Source: Hyphomicrobiales bacterium
Lineage (GTDB): Bacteria; Pseudomonadota; Alphaproteobacteria; Rhizobiales; Rhizobiaceae
Direction of reading: 5' to 3'
Length of the DNA: 41,242 nucleotides
Assembly (NCBI GenBank): GCA_900470155.1
Contig: UBZT01000030.1
Span: 1 to 41,242 of the forward strand
Shown here: positions 16,600-26,100 of the stretch, piece after piece
Numbering within the stretch: the stretch's first letter is position 1
Layout of the letters: every line of letters starts with the position of its first letter
Position numbers and translations under genes: made by a program
Notes under the pieces: generated by a model
What the model was told of the DNA's origin: nothing
Databases searched by the model: none
Seen by the model: the letters and a program-made list of their open reading frames with translations, nothing else

Positions 16600-17208
16600 A
16601 TGAACACCCCTTCCGTAATCCGCAAAGTATACCAGGGCATCACTGAGCGCCATCAGATGTTCCGAATGTTCGATCGGCATGCACAGCGTCCTCACCGTTT
16701 CGAGGGTGACGCAAGCGCGCTCTATGCCGGTGAATGGTTTGAAATTACCGAACGTGAACACGACTATATGTTCGAGATCCTGCCGCCGCTGTGGATCCGA
16801 GGCTCGATGTTCGCAATGCGCGAATTCCTGACCGGATCCGTCACATCGGTGTTTTTCGCGCTACGGATCGACGGGGTCACCCGTTACTTCCATGGATATT
16901 GCGATCTCTCCGACCGTGGGTCGGTGGAGGACATGCGGCTGGCGATCATCGAGCGCGAAACGCGCCCGGTGCGCGCGATGACGCGGGACGAACGCCTCGA
17001 GCACATCTGGAGCGCCACGGCGGACGCCTATCGCGGCTACTCCGATGAAGCTGCCGCGCAGTATCTGCCGGGTCAGCGCGTCATCGCTCTCTACGCAGGG
17101 GTTGGATCTGCCAGGTTAAAGCTTCTCGACGACCTGACCGACGACGAGATCGCCACCAAACTGCCCGTCCAACTGCGCCATCTTCCCGCCGCGGCGGTTG
17201 CAGCGTGA
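16600..17208 (+). CDS. DUF1419 plasmid protein
   Basis: The product has 202 residues and is recognised as a DUF1419-type plasmid protein from its N-terminal half (IRKVYQGITERHQMFRMFDR, GDASALYAGEWFEITEREHD, FEILPPLWIRGSMFAMREF). It is soluble with no known catalytic motif. The start is the ATG at MNTPSVIRK, 7 nt after AAAGGAG; the longer frame upstream is leader. Family members occur almost only on rhizobial and related plasmids beside ArdC, DUF736 and methylase-helicase genes, as here. It ends 13 bp before the DUF3085 gene, so both share a message. Confidence 0.75.
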   Translation: MNTPSVIRKVYQGITERHQMFRMFDRHAQRPHRFEGDASALYAGEWFEITEREHDYMFEILPPLWIRGSMFAMREFLTGSVTSVFFALRIDGVTRYFHGYCDLSDRGSVEDMRLAIIERETRPVRAMTRDERLEHIWSATADAYRGYSDEAAAQYLPGQRVIALYAGVGSARLKLLDDLTDDEIATKLPVQLRHLPAAAVAA

Positions 17209-17221
17209 GGAGGCGCTTTCC

Positions 17222-17623
17222 ATGCTTTCGTTTCCGATTGAATCCGTGCGGGCGGTGATAGCTCGCGGTCGCGCCGATGCAGAAGCCAATGGCGGATTTC
17301 GCAATCCCCACTATGGCCTTCATCCCGGGCGCGACGAGCAGCCGGGCGTCTGGCTGGTCGGTGACCACGGTGTCTACTTGTGCTCGAACGGAAAATTGCG
17401 AGATGGCGAAAAGCCGTTCGTCGCTTACGCACTCGAATGCGATCCTCGCACGAACGACGACTGGTTCGAGGTCAAACGCAAGACCTTTGGGGGAGATGAC
17501 GGTGTCGAATTCATCGATGTCGAGCAACTGGAGGCGATGATCGCTGCCACCCCCAATGCGAGGCACCTCGGAATCACCTTCGATGATGACTCGATGGAAC
17601 TCTTCATCATCGAGTGGTCGTAG
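17222..17623 (+). CDS. DUF3085-type plasmid protein
   Basis: The product has 133 residues, beginning MLSFPIESVRAVIARGRADA. A central block GLHPGRDEQPGVWLVGDHGV then YLCSNG is typical of DUF3085, and the C-terminus is acidic (VEFIDVEQLEAMIA). No catalytic role is known for the family; the repeated aromatic and acidic residues suggest a small alpha/beta protein. GAGGAG lies 9 nt before the ATG and overlaps the end of DUF1419, implying coupled translation. The two genes form a pair leading to the methylase-helicase gene 100 bp on. Confidence 0.65.
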   Translation: MLSFPIESVRAVIARGRADAEANGGFRNPHYGLHPGRDEQPGVWLVGDHGVYLCSNGKLRDGEKPFVAYALECDPRTNDDWFEVKRKTFGGDDGVEFIDVEQLEAMIAATPNARHLGITFDDDSMELFIIEWS

Positions 17624-17671
17624 CGCCTCCGTCGGAGCGGATCCCCAACGTCAATCAACATCTCTTCGTCA

Positions 17672-17701
17672 GCGCGTCCCACTCGCTGGACGATGACGCG
17701 C
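17672..17701 (+). promoter_or_regulatory. Leader hairpin before the methylase-helicase gene
   Basis: A 7-bp stem GCGCGTC/GACGCGC with a 16-nt loop ends 22 bp before the start codon and just ahead of an AAGGAGA ribosome site. Confidence 0.4.
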
Positions 17702-17723
17702 GCCTTCACAAGGAGAATTTATC

Positions 17724-20700
17724 ATGAGCAACGATCCCTTCACTCTCGACATGTTTGGCAATACGGCACTGTCGTCCGGCTTGGTCCTTGGCGTGACCGC
17801 CTTCGGAAGCTTCTCGCCTGAAGCCGCCAACGATGACGATCCGGATCCCACGCCGCCGGCGTCAGGGCCGGCATCCGCACCTCCCAGGGCGGCGGCAGTA
17901 CCCTCTCGGCCTCCGTCACACCCGAGGAGGCTCCGGGCAAACTTCTACGTCGACGGCGACCGCGGGTTGCCTTCGTCCTGGAAGGATCGTGCCCGCGCCA
18001 ATCTTGCGGCAATCCTCATAGCGAACAACATCTCCAAGCAAGACCGCCCGGCAACCTCCAAGGAGCAAGCGCAGCTGATCCGCTTCACCGGCTTTGGCGC
18101 TTCCGAGCTGGCGAACGGCATGTTCCGCCGGCCGGGCGAGGTCGATTTCCGCAACGGCTGGGACGAGCTCGGCTCCTCGCTTGAAACCGCAGTCTCCGAT
18201 GCCGAGTATGCGTCTTTGTCCCGCTGCACCCAATATGCCCATTTCACGCCGGAGTTCATCATCCGGGCGATCTGGGCTGGGATCCAGAGACTCGGCTGGC
18301 GCGGTGGCCGTGTTCTGGAACCAGGCATCGGCACGGGCCTCTTTCCGGCGCTGATGCCGGCGCGCTATCGCGACGCGGCCTATTTCACCGGGATCGAGCT
18401 GGATCCGGTCACTGCCCGCATCGTGAGCCTGTTGCAGCCAAGGGCCCGGATCATCAATGGTGACTTTGCCCGCACGGACCTCGCGCCGATCTACGATCTC
18501 GCCATCGGCAACCCGCCCTTTTCCGACCGCACCGTCCGTTCGGACCGCGCCTATCGGTCGCTCGGCCTCCGTCTGCACGACTATTTCATCGCCCGGTCGA
18601 TCGATCTCTTGAAGCCCGGCGCGCTGGCCGCGTTCGTTACTTCCCATGGCACGATGGACAAGGCCGATACGACGGCGCGGGGGCATATCGCCAAGTCCGC
18701 AGACCTGATCGCGGCCATTCGTCTGCCCGAGGGCAGCTTTCGCCGCGATGCCGGCACGGATGTCGTCGTTGACATCCTGTTCTTCCGCAAACGGAAAGTC
18801 GGTGAACCTGAAGGCGATCAGACTTGGCTCGACGTCGACGAGGTTCGCTCCGCAACGGATGACGAAGCCGCGATCCGCGTCAACAGGTGGTTCGCTCGGC
18901 ACCCCGGCTTTGTGCTCGGAACGCATGCGCTGACGTCAGGGCCGTTCGGCGAGACATATACCTGCTTGCCGCGCGCTGGAGAGGATCTGGAAGCCGCCCT
19001 CGCCACTGCGATCAATCTTCTCCCGGCCGATCTCTATGACGGCGAGCCGACGCCGATCGACATCGATCTGGAGGACGAGCTCGGCGAAATCGTTGATCTG
19101 CAGCCGAGGGACAGAGTTATCCGCGAGGGCAGCTTCTTCCTCGACCGGTCGAAGGGCCTGATGCAGATGCTCGATGGAGCTGCCGTGCCTGTGACGGTGC
19201 GAAAGGGTCATACAGGGGATGGGATCTGGGAAAAGCATGTCCGGATCATTTCGAAGCTGATCCCGATCCGTGACGCCGTGCGCGAGGTGCTGAAGGCCCA
19301 GGAAACCGACCGGCCATGGCGCGATCTTCAGGTCCGGCTTCGCATCGCCTGGTCGAGTTTCGTGCGCGATTTCGGGCCGATCAATCACACGACCGTCTCG
19401 CTCCAGGAGAATGCGGAAACGGGCGAGGTCAAGGAGACCCATCGCCAGCCGAACCTCGCACCTTTCCGCGACGATCCCGACTGCTGGCTGGTCGCCTCGA
19501 TCGAGGACTATGATCTGGAGACCGACACGGCGAAGCCAGGTCCGATATTCGAAACCCGCGTGATCGCTCCGCCGATATCGCCTGTCATCACCAATGCGGC
19601 TGATGCGCTGGCCATCGTACTCAACGAGCGCGGCCATGTCGATCTCGATCATATCGCCGAACTCCTGCATCTCGATTCTTCCACCGTTATCGCCGAGCTC
19701 GGCGACGAAGTGTTCCGCGATCCTGCCGATGGATCCTGGCAGACGGCAGATGCCTATCTCTCCGGCACGGTGCGCACCAAGCTCGCCGCAGCACAAGCGG
19801 CAGCCGAGCTCGATACGGCCTATGAGCGCAACGTGCGGGCGCTTCAGGATGTGCAGCCGGCCGATCTGCGACCATCGGACATCACCGCCCGTCTCGGCGC
19901 GCCTTGGATCCCAGCCACCGATGTCGTCGCCTTCGTCAAGGAGACGATGGAGGCCGATATCCGCATCCATCATATGCCGGAACTCGGCTCCTGGACGGTC
20001 GAGGCGCGGCAGCTCGGCTACTCGGCGGCGGGCACATCCGAATGGGGCACGAGCCGGCGGCATGCCGGGGAATTGCTGGCCGATGCGTTGAACAGCCGGG
20101 TCCCGCAGATCTTCGACGTGTTCAAGGACGCCGATGGCGAGCGTCGGGTGCTCAATGTCGTCGATACCGAGGCGGCGCGCGACAAGCTGCAGAGGATCAA
20201 GCAGGCATTCCAGGACTGGGTCTGGACCGATCCCGATCGCACCGACCGACTGGCGCGGGATTACAATGATCGTTTCAACAACATCGCGCCGCGAAAATTC
20301 GACGGCTCACATCTGAAACTTTCCGGCGCCTCAGGCGCCTTTGTTCTTTATGGCCACCAGAAACGCGGCATCTGGCGGATCATCGCCGATGGCTCGACCT
20401 ACCTTGCTCATGCCGTTGGCGCCGGCAAGACCATGACCATGGCGGCAGCGATCATGGAACAGCGCCGTCTCGGCCTAATCGCCAAGGCGATGCTCGTCGT
20501 TCCCGGCCATTGCCTGGCGCAGGCGGCCCGCGAATTCTTGGCGCTCTATCCGAACGCGCGCATCCTGGTTGCCGACGAGACCAACTTCACCAAGGACAAG
20601 CGCGCGAGGTTTCTGTCGCGGGCAGCGACCGCGACCTGGGATGCGATCATCATCACCCATTCGGCGTTTCGCTTCATCTCCGTACCATCGGCCTTCGAAC

Positions 20701-22835
20701 AACAGATGATCCAGGACGAATTGCAGCTTTACGAGGATTTGCTGACCAAAGTCGACAGCGAGGACCGCGTCTCGCGCAAGCGGCTCGAGCGGCTGAAGGA
20801 AGGCTTGCAGGAGCGGCTACAGGGCCTAGCGACCCGCAAGGACGACCTGCTCACGATCTCGGAGATCGGCGTCGACCAGATCGTCGTCGATGAGGCGCAG
20901 GAGTTCCGGAAGTTGTCCTTCGCCACCAATATGTCGACGCTGAAAGGCATCGACCCGAACGGCTCGCAGCGCGCCTGGGATCTCTATGTGAAGTCCCGCT
21001 ATATCGAGACGAGGAATCCCGGCCGGTCGCTGGTTCTCGCCTCCGGCACACCGATCACCAACACGCTCGGCGAGATGTTCTCGATCCAGCGCCTGCTCGG
21101 CCATGCCGCCCTTGCCGAACGCGGGCTCCACGAGTTCGATGCCTGGGCCTCCTGCTTCGGTGACACGACCACCGAACTCGAGATCCAGCCATCCGGCAAA
21201 TACAAGCCGGTCAGCCGCTTTGCCTCCTTCGTTAATGTGCCGGAACTGATCGCGATGTTCCGCTCGTTCGCCGATGTCGTGATGCCGGAGGATCTCCGGA
21301 AATATGTGAAGGTGCCCAACATCTCTACCGGCCGCCGTCAGATCCTGACGGCCAAGCCGACGGCTCTGTTCAAGACCTATCAGCAGATGCTCGATACCAG
21401 GATCAAGGCGATCGAGCAGCGCGAAGGTCCCGCCGAGCCGGGCGACGACATCCTGCTCTCGGTCATCACCGATGGACGCCATGCGGCGATCGACCTCCGT
21501 TTCGTCATGCCGGGGACCGACAACGAAGAGGACAACAAGCTCAATCTGCTCGTTCGCAACGCCCACAGGATCTGGCAGGAGACCGGCGAAACCATCTATC
21601 GTCGCCCCGACGGCAAGGACTTCGAACTGCCGGGCGCCGCACAGATGATCTTTTCCGATCTCGGCACGATCAATGTCGAAAAGTCCCGCGGATTCTCGGC
21701 CTATCGCTTCATTCGCGATGAGCTGATCCGGCTCGGTGTGCCCTCCTCGCAAATCGCCTTCATGCAGGACTACAAGAAGACCGAAGCCAAGCAGCGACTG
21801 TTCGGCGATATCAAGGCAGGCAAGGTGCGGTTTCTGATCGGTTCGTCAGAGACCATGGGCACCGGCGTTAATGCCCAACTCCGGCTGAAGGCGCTCCACC
21901 ATCTCGATGTCCCGTGGCTGCCCTCGCAGATCGAGCAACGCGAGGGCCGGATCGTCCGCCAGGGCAATCAGCATGACGAGGTCGATATCTTTGCCTATGC
22001 GACCGAAGGCTCGCTCGACGCATCGATGTGGCAGAATAATGAGCGCAAGGCTCGGTTCATTGCTGCCGCTCTTTCAGGCGACACGTCGATCCGGCGGCTG
22101 GAGGACATCGGCGAAGGAGCTGCCAACCAGTTCGCGATGGCCAAGGCCATCGCCTCCGGCGACGAGCGGCTGATGCAGAAGGCCGGACTGGAGGCAGACA
22201 TCGCGAGGCTTGAACGATTGCGTGCTGCCCACGAAGACGATCAATATGCCGTTCGTCGGCAGATGCGTGATGCAGAGCGGGAGATCGAGGTCTCGACCCG
22301 GCGTATCGCAGAGATCGGCCAGGATATCGCGCGGCTAAAGCCGACAGGCGGTGAGGCCTTCAGCATGACGGTGCTCGGCGAGAGCCATGCTGAGAGAAAG
22401 GAAGCGGGTCGCGCGCTGATGAAAGAGATCCTCACGCTTCTGCAGTTGCGGCAAGAGGGCGAGGTGCATCTGGGGACGATCGGTGGCTTCGATCTTGTCT
22501 ATGAGGGTGAGCGCTTCGGCAAAGGCGATGGTTATCGTTATGAGACGCTGCTACAGCGCACCGGCGCCGATTACGAGATCGATCTGGAGGTTACGGTCAC
22601 ACCGCTCGGCGCCATATCACGCTTGGAACACGCTCTCAGCGGCTTCGATGTGGAACAGAACCAGTATCGCCGGCGGCTTGAAGACGCCGAGCGGCGATTG
22701 GTGTCCTACCGGTCCCGAGACGGAGGCGCTTTCGCGTTCGTAGACGACCTCAAGGAAAAGCGGCTGCAGCTGCGGGAAATCGAGGCTCAGTTGGCGGCAG
22801 ACCAGCACAACGCGACCGTCGCGGCAGCTGCATAG
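17724..22835 (+). CDS. Large fused adenine-type methylase and SNF2/DEAD-like helicase
   Basis: The product has 1703 residues. A disordered Pro/Ala-rich N-terminus (about 30-75) leads to a methyltransferase domain with the SAM-binding motif VLEPGIGTGLFPAL (about 195-210) and the catalytic NPPF in AIGNPPFSDRTV, typical of N6-adenine methylases. After a long linker comes a superfamily-2 helicase: Walker A HAVGAGKTMTMAAA (about 895), DEAQ in IVVDEAQEF, ASGTPITNTLGEMFSIQR, and the C-lobe QIEQREGRIVRQGN. A charged coiled-coil tail ends the protein. Related proteins recur on plasmids and phages. Protection or remodelling of incoming DNA is inferred. AAGGAGA lies 7 nt before the ATG. Confidence 0.88.
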   Translation: MSNDPFTLDMFGNTALSSGLVLGVTAFGSFSPEAANDDDPDPTPPASGPASAPPRAAAVPSRPPSHPRRLRANFYVDGDRGLPSSWKDRARANLAAILIANNISKQDRPATSKEQAQLIRFTGFGASELANGMFRRPGEVDFRNGWDELGSSLETAVSDAEYASLSRCTQYAHFTPEFIIRAIWAGIQRLGWRGGRVLEPGIGTGLFPALMPARYRDAAYFTGIELDPVTARIVSLLQPRARIINGDFARTDLAPIYDLAIGNPPFSDRTVRSDRAYRSLGLRLHDYFIARSIDLLKPGALAAFVTSHGTMDKADTTARGHIAKSADLIAAIRLPEGSFRRDAGTDVVVDILFFRKRKVGEPEGDQTWLDVDEVRSATDDEAAIRVNRWFARHPGFVLGTHALTSGPFGETYTCLPRAGEDLEAALATAINLLPADLYDGEPTPIDIDLEDELGEIVDLQPRDRVIREGSFFLDRSKGLMQMLDGAAVPVTVRKGHTGDGIWEKHVRIISKLIPIRDAVREVLKAQETDRPWRDLQVRLRIAWSSFVRDFGPINHTTVSLQENAETGEVKETHRQPNLAPFRDDPDCWLVASIEDYDLETDTAKPGPIFETRVIAPPISPVITNAADALAIVLNERGHVDLDHIAELLHLDSSTVIAELGDEVFRDPADGSWQTADAYLSGTVRTKLAAAQAAAELDTAYERNVRALQDVQPADLRPSDITARLGAPWIPATDVVAFVKETMEADIRIHHMPELGSWTVEARQLGYSAAGTSEWGTSRRHAGELLADALNSRVPQIFDVFKDADGERRVLNVVDTEAARDKLQRIKQAFQDWVWTDPDRTDRLARDYNDRFNNIAPRKFDGSHLKLSGASGAFVLYGHQKRGIWRIIADGSTYLAHAVGAGKTMTMAAAIMEQRRLGLIAKAMLVVPGHCLAQAAREFLALYPNARILVADETNFTKDKRARFLSRAATATWDAIIITHSAFRFISVPSAFEQQMIQDELQLYEDLLTKVDSEDRVSRKRLERLKEGLQERLQGLATRKDDLLTISEIGVDQIVVDEAQEFRKLSFATNMSTLKGIDPNGSQRAWDLYVKSRYIETRNPGRSLVLASGTPITNTLGEMFSIQRLLGHAALAERGLHEFDAWASCFGDTTTELEIQPSGKYKPVSRFASFVNVPELIAMFRSFADVVMPEDLRKYVKVPNISTGRRQILTAKPTALFKTYQQMLDTRIKAIEQREGPAEPGDDILLSVITDGRHAAIDLRFVMPGTDNEEDNKLNLLVRNAHRIWQETGETIYRRPDGKDFELPGAAQMIFSDLGTINVEKSRGFSAYRFIRDELIRLGVPSSQIAFMQDYKKTEAKQRLFGDIKAGKVRFLIGSSETMGTGVNAQLRLKALHHLDVPWLPSQIEQREGRIVRQGNQHDEVDIFAYATEGSLDASMWQNNERKARFIAAALSGDTSIRRLEDIGEGAANQFAMAKAIASGDERLMQKAGLEADIARLERLRAAHEDDQYAVRRQMRDAEREIEVSTRRIAEIGQDIARLKPTGGEAFSMTVLGESHAERKEAGRALMKEILTLLQLRQEGEVHLGTIGGFDLVYEGERFGKGDGYRYETLLQRTGADYEIDLEVTVTPLGAISRLEHALSGFDVEQNQYRRRLEDAERRLVSYRSRDGGAFAFVDDLKEKRLQLREIEAQLAADQHNATVAAAA

Positions 22836-22970
22836 CTGCGTTGCACAATAAATGTTTTCCAGTTGGTCAAAATTCGGGCATAGTGCCCACAGCTGATGCA
22901 GATGACGGTCACCTCCCAGTTCCGTCGCAGCAGCTGTTCCGCTCTGGAGGTTTTAGATCTCCACACTTCA

Positions 22971-23001
22971 TGGGCCGCGGTTTCCGCAGGCCCATTTTTT
23001 T
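22971..23001 (+). terminator. Terminator after the methylase-helicase gene
   Basis: TGGGCC-GCGG pairs with CCGC-A-GGCCCA (one bulge), followed by T7. It lies about 135 bp past the stop and overlaps the end of the minus-strand gene at 23000. Confidence 0.8.
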
Positions 23002-23260
23002 ATTCTCCGTTCGCCTCGTTGGACGACTCCGGGAGGTTTATGCCGAAACGACTTATGCGCGGGTCCCGCCGCTCGGCAGATCGAAGCGCAATTATCGCAA
23101 GGTACCGTTCGCGCATGGTCCTCATATTGATTTCTCCGCGAATCCATTCCTCCAAAAGGTCTAGGAAAGCTGGATCCGTGTCGATCGGCACACCATGCAC
23201 CCGTGCCCGGTCAATCGCACGCTTTGCGATGGCTCTCCGGGTCTCGGGATCTGTGCTCAT
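23000..23260 (-). CDS. Small helical hypothetical protein (VbhA-like shape)
   Basis: The product has 86 residues from MSTDPETRRAIAKRAIDRAR; an ATG seven codons upstream (93 residues) is an alternative and neither has a clear ribosome site. The pattern of a basic helix, then DTDPAFLDLLEEWIRGEINM, then MRERYLAIIALRSAERR, resembles short antitoxin-like (VbhA-type) proteins, but similarity is only in shape and no Fic partner is nearby. It is the only minus-strand gene between the DUF3800 unit and 26.4 kb, lying between two plus-strand terminators. Confidence 0.6.
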   Translation of the reverse strand: MSTDPETRRAIAKRAIDRARVHGVPIDTDPAFLDLLEEWIRGEINMRTMRERYLAIIALRSAERRDPRISRFGINLPESSNEANGE

Positions 23261-23351
23261 GCGGTTTAGTCCGGCATTCATGATGAACGGCGAGATCTAA
23301 CAGTTGGCAATCTAGATCGCGACTTGAAATTGCCTTTCGTCAACAACATCT

Positions 23352-23463
23352 GAGCATCACTCCCCGATGAGACGATGCCCTGCTCGCTGCAATCGCCGCG
23401 GCGTTTCATATTGTCCCGGGATACAGAAGAAGGCGCTCCCCTCACGGGTCGAGCGCCTTTTTT
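23352..23463 (+). ncRNA. Candidate small RNA ending in an orphan terminator
   Basis: A strong plus-strand terminator (23430-23463) has no plus-strand gene before it: the upstream message is already terminated at 23001 and the gene between is on the other strand. A short RNA beginning somewhere after 23320 is the simplest reason for it. A TTGAAA hexamer at 23324 is a possible -35, but the -10 (CATCTG) is poor, so the 5' end is a guess. Confidence 0.35.
23430..23463 (+). terminator. Strong intrinsic terminator
   Basis: A perfect 9-bp stem AAGGCGCTC/GAGCGCCTT with a 12-nt loop runs into T6 (23458-23463). Confidence 0.85.
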
Positions 23464-23552
23464 GTATCGGAGGCGTCCGCTGAGGAGGTGCTGCATCTTG
23501 ACCGCAACCGCTTTGCGGATGAGATCTGCAGCACAACACATCGCAGGAACAC

Positions 23553-23870
23553 ATGCCATTTTTTCTGGTGACGCAGACATCGCTGGTCGAAGCTCGAGAT
23601 GAGCAGGAGGCCGCTCAAACGGGCGTCGACCGCCTTCGCTCCGGAGGACAGGTCACCGTTTCGGTGAAATCGGACGAAACGACGATCACGCACGTCGTTG
23701 TCGCCGCAATGGTCGAGGAGCCTCTCCCGATCTGGCCCCCCGAAGCCGTCAATCCACCGCATTCTGCAGTTGCTATCCCAGAAGCGGCTTCTGTCGCACC
23801 GGAAAGCAGGAAACTGATCTTGAAGCGCATGCTCGCCGATGGCCTGGCTCTTCTTGGGCGCCGAACCTAG
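23553..23870 (+). CDS. Small conserved hypothetical protein
   Basis: The product has 105 residues and starts MPFFLVTQTSLVEARDEQEA. The first ~55 residues form an alternating strand/helix pattern ending SVKSDETTITHVVVAA, like small beta-alpha domains of rhizobial plasmid proteins; the rest is Pro/Ala-rich with a short basic helix (RKLILKRMLADGLALLGRR). I do not know a function. A GCAGGAAC site precedes the ATG. It follows the orphan terminator by 90 bp and precedes the ParB-like gene by 340 bp, so it is probably transcribed alone. Confidence 0.65.
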   Translation: MPFFLVTQTSLVEARDEQEAAQTGVDRLRSGGQVTVSVKSDETTITHVVVAAMVEEPLPIWPPEAVNPPHSAVAIPEAASVAPESRKLILKRMLADGLALLGRRT

Positions 23871-24209
23871 TCCCATCCTCGAAGTATGACGGCCGCCAGC
23901 ATTCTCCGGTCGTCGAGCGGTTGGCCCGAATTGAGAAATGAGGATTTGAGAAAAGAGGAATGCAGCAAGGATGAACCGGTCGCAGATCGGTCCTCCTGCC
24001 GCCGCTTTCGCTCAACCGCCGCCTGCGCCATCCCGGCTGCTTGTCCTTCGCAGGGCCGTTAGCCCCGCTTGCCCTTCCCAGCAGGGATGCTCGGCCGCAG
24101 TTGCGGCAGTCCGGCCGCTCTGCGGTCCGGGAGGTGTCTTCAGAAAAAGCTGAAGACAAGAAGGGCTGGCAGGGCGCCGGTCCGGAACCTCCAGACAAGG
24201 ACAAATCCC
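23871..24209. other. Leader region of the ParB-like gene
   Basis: No coding frame is convincing; a 60-codon Ala/Pro-rich frame at 23971 looks like chance. It contains several GC-rich inverted repeats, notably TCTTCAG/CTGAAGA (24137-24156) and GGCGCC just ahead of the ribosome site, in keeping with the hairpin leaders of neighbouring genes. Confidence 0.4.
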
Positions 24210-25967
24210 ATGCAGATCATCAAGGTTGACCCGCGCGCACTCAAAGAAAACCCCGACCGGATGCGCCAGACGAAATCATCGCCGCAGGCCGACGCGCTGA
24301 TGCTGGCGACGATCAAGGCCGTCGGCATCGTCCAGCCGCCGGTGGTTGCCCCCGAAACTGACGGCGGAAATGGCTATATCATCGATGCCGGCCATCGCCG
24401 CGTGCGCCTTGCCATCGCCGCCGGACTGGAAGAAATCGAGATCCTCGTTGCAGATGCTGCCAACGACAATGGCGCGATGCGCTCGATGGTCGAAAACTCT
24501 GTTCGCGAGGCGCTCAACCCCGTCGATCAGTGGCGCGGCATCGAACGGCTCGTTGCTCTCGGCTGGACCGAAGAAGCGATTGCGGTCGCCCTCGCGCTTC
24601 CCGTTCGTCAGATTCGCAAGCTGCGCCTGCTCGCTAATGTCCTGCCGGCGATGCTGGAGCAGATGGCGTTGGGCGACATGCCGTCAGAGCAGCAGTTGCG
24701 TATCATCGCGGCCGCTGGTCAGGTGGACCAGAAGGAGGTCTGGAAGGCGCACAAGCCGAAGAATGGCGATACCGCTCCGTGGTGGCAGATCGCCAATGCG
24801 CTGACCAAGAAGCGCATGTATGCCAAGGACGCAAGTTTCGGTGACGATCTGGCCCAGGCCTACGGCATCGAGTGGGTCGAGGACCTCTTCGCACCCGCCG
24901 ACCAGGACGGACGCTATACCACAAATGTCGAGGGGTTCCTCGGCGCCCAACACGAGTGGATGACCAGCAACCTGCCGAAGCGCGGCGCCATCGTCGAGGT
25001 CAACAGCTGGGGCCAGCCGGAGCTGCCGAAGAAGGCCACTCAGGTCTATGGCAAGCCGTCGAAGTCCGATCATACGGCGCTCTACCTCGATCGCGACGGC
25101 AAAGTCCAAACGTTGCATTACCGCATGCCGGAAGCGGCCAAGCCGAAGGGAGGCAGCGCTGAGGGAACTGCGGAAGGCGGTGGGAATGCCGGTGCATTCA
25201 CGACGCAGAAGGCTCGGCCTGACGTGACCCAGAAGGGCCATGACATGATCGGCGATTTCCGCACCGAGGCGCTTCATGATGCGCTCGGCCGAGCGCCGAT
25301 CGAGGATGACATGCTGATGGCGCTGATGGTGCTGGCCTTCGCCGGGCAGAACGTCCGCGTCGATTCCGGTGCAGACGGGACCTTCTATGGCGGCAAGCGT
25401 TTCTCGCGCCATGTCGTCGCCCTGTTCGATGAGCATGGAAAGCTCGCATTCGATCAGAACACGCTTCGAGTCGCCGTTCGCTCCGTGCTGATCGATGTTC
25501 TCTCGTGCCGTCGAGGCATGTCGAACAGCGGAATGGTTTCCCGTATCGCCGGTAAGGCGATCGGCGCCGACGAATACCTGCCGAACATGGGCTCGGAGGA
25601 CTTCCTTCTGTGCCTGTCGCGCCAGGCGCTGGAGGCATCGTGCGCCGAGGCGTCCGTGCAGCCTTGCCAGAAGGTTCGCGAAACCCGCGCAGCGCTGGTC
25701 GAGCATTTCCAGAACGAGCGCTTCGTCCATACGTCGGCGCACTTCGCACCGCCAGCCGACGAGTTGCTCGACTGGATCCGGGCAAACTCTCCCACCGATA
25801 CCACCGGCACGGCTTCGCATGATGACGAAGGCGATCATGTTGACGACCCCGCCGAGAAGCAGGAAGGGCAAATCGATGCGGCTGCGGATCAGAACGATCT
25901 GCAGGATCCGGACCTGTCTGACGACGAAGAGCACGACGAGGACTTCGATCAGAGGGCTGCGGCATGA
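24210..25967 (+). CDS. ParB/RepB/Spo0J-family plasmid protein (ParB-like nuclease domain)
   Basis: The product has 585 residues, starting MQIIKVDPRALKENPDRMRQ. The ParB N-terminal box is clear (IIDAGHRRVRLAIAAGL, about 52-68), followed by a HTH-containing middle (MVENSVREALNPVDQWRGIE, WTEEAIAVALALPVRQIRKL). The C-terminal half is specific to the plasmid leading-region subfamily and ends in a strongly acidic tail (DDEEHDEDFDQ). No ParA gene is adjacent, which argues against ordinary partition. An antirestriction or DNA-protection role is possible from context. The ATG follows an AAGGA site; the longer upstream frame is leader sequence. Confidence 0.88.
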   Translation: MQIIKVDPRALKENPDRMRQTKSSPQADALMLATIKAVGIVQPPVVAPETDGGNGYIIDAGHRRVRLAIAAGLEEIEILVADAANDNGAMRSMVENSVREALNPVDQWRGIERLVALGWTEEAIAVALALPVRQIRKLRLLANVLPAMLEQMALGDMPSEQQLRIIAAAGQVDQKEVWKAHKPKNGDTAPWWQIANALTKKRMYAKDASFGDDLAQAYGIEWVEDLFAPADQDGRYTTNVEGFLGAQHEWMTSNLPKRGAIVEVNSWGQPELPKKATQVYGKPSKSDHTALYLDRDGKVQTLHYRMPEAAKPKGGSAEGTAEGGGNAGAFTTQKARPDVTQKGHDMIGDFRTEALHDALGRAPIEDDMLMALMVLAFAGQNVRVDSGADGTFYGGKRFSRHVVALFDEHGKLAFDQNTLRVAVRSVLIDVLSCRRGMSNSGMVSRIAGKAIGADEYLPNMGSEDFLLCLSRQALEASCAEASVQPCQKVRETRAALVEHFQNERFVHTSAHFAPPADELLDWIRANSPTDTTGTASHDDEGDHVDDPAEKQEGQIDAAADQNDLQDPDLSDDEEHDEDFDQRAAA

Positions 25968-25997
25968 CCGCCGTCCATCGGTCGAACATCGCACCAC

Positions 25998-26021
25998 CCA
26001 CCCCTAAATTTTTGGGGGTGG
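25998..26021 (+). repeat. Hairpin after the ParB-like gene
   Basis: A 7-bp stem CCACCCC/GGGGTGG encloses an A/T-rich loop (TAAATTTTTG). It lies 30 bp past the ParB-like stop. No T-run follows the 3' arm, so it may be a weak terminator. Confidence 0.4.
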
Positions 26022-26037
26022 AGTTTGCCACCAGTGC

Positions 26038-26088
26038 GGACGGCTTATTCGCCGACAGGCCGTCCTCCTCCAAAGGCTGGCAAAGCCT
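26038..26088 (+). promoter_or_regulatory. Two leader hairpins before the 26101 gene
   Basis: GGACGGC/GCCGTCC (26038-26065) and AGGCT/AGCCT (26074-26088) stand back to back immediately before a very strong GAAGGAGGTG ribosome site. Confidence 0.4.
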
Positions 26089-26100
26089 GAAGGAGGTGTT

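Noticed and set aside
23971..24153. 60-codon plus-strand frame upstream of the ParB-like gene
   Set aside because: Ala/Pro/Arg-rich chance composition in a hairpin-rich leader, no family resemblance.
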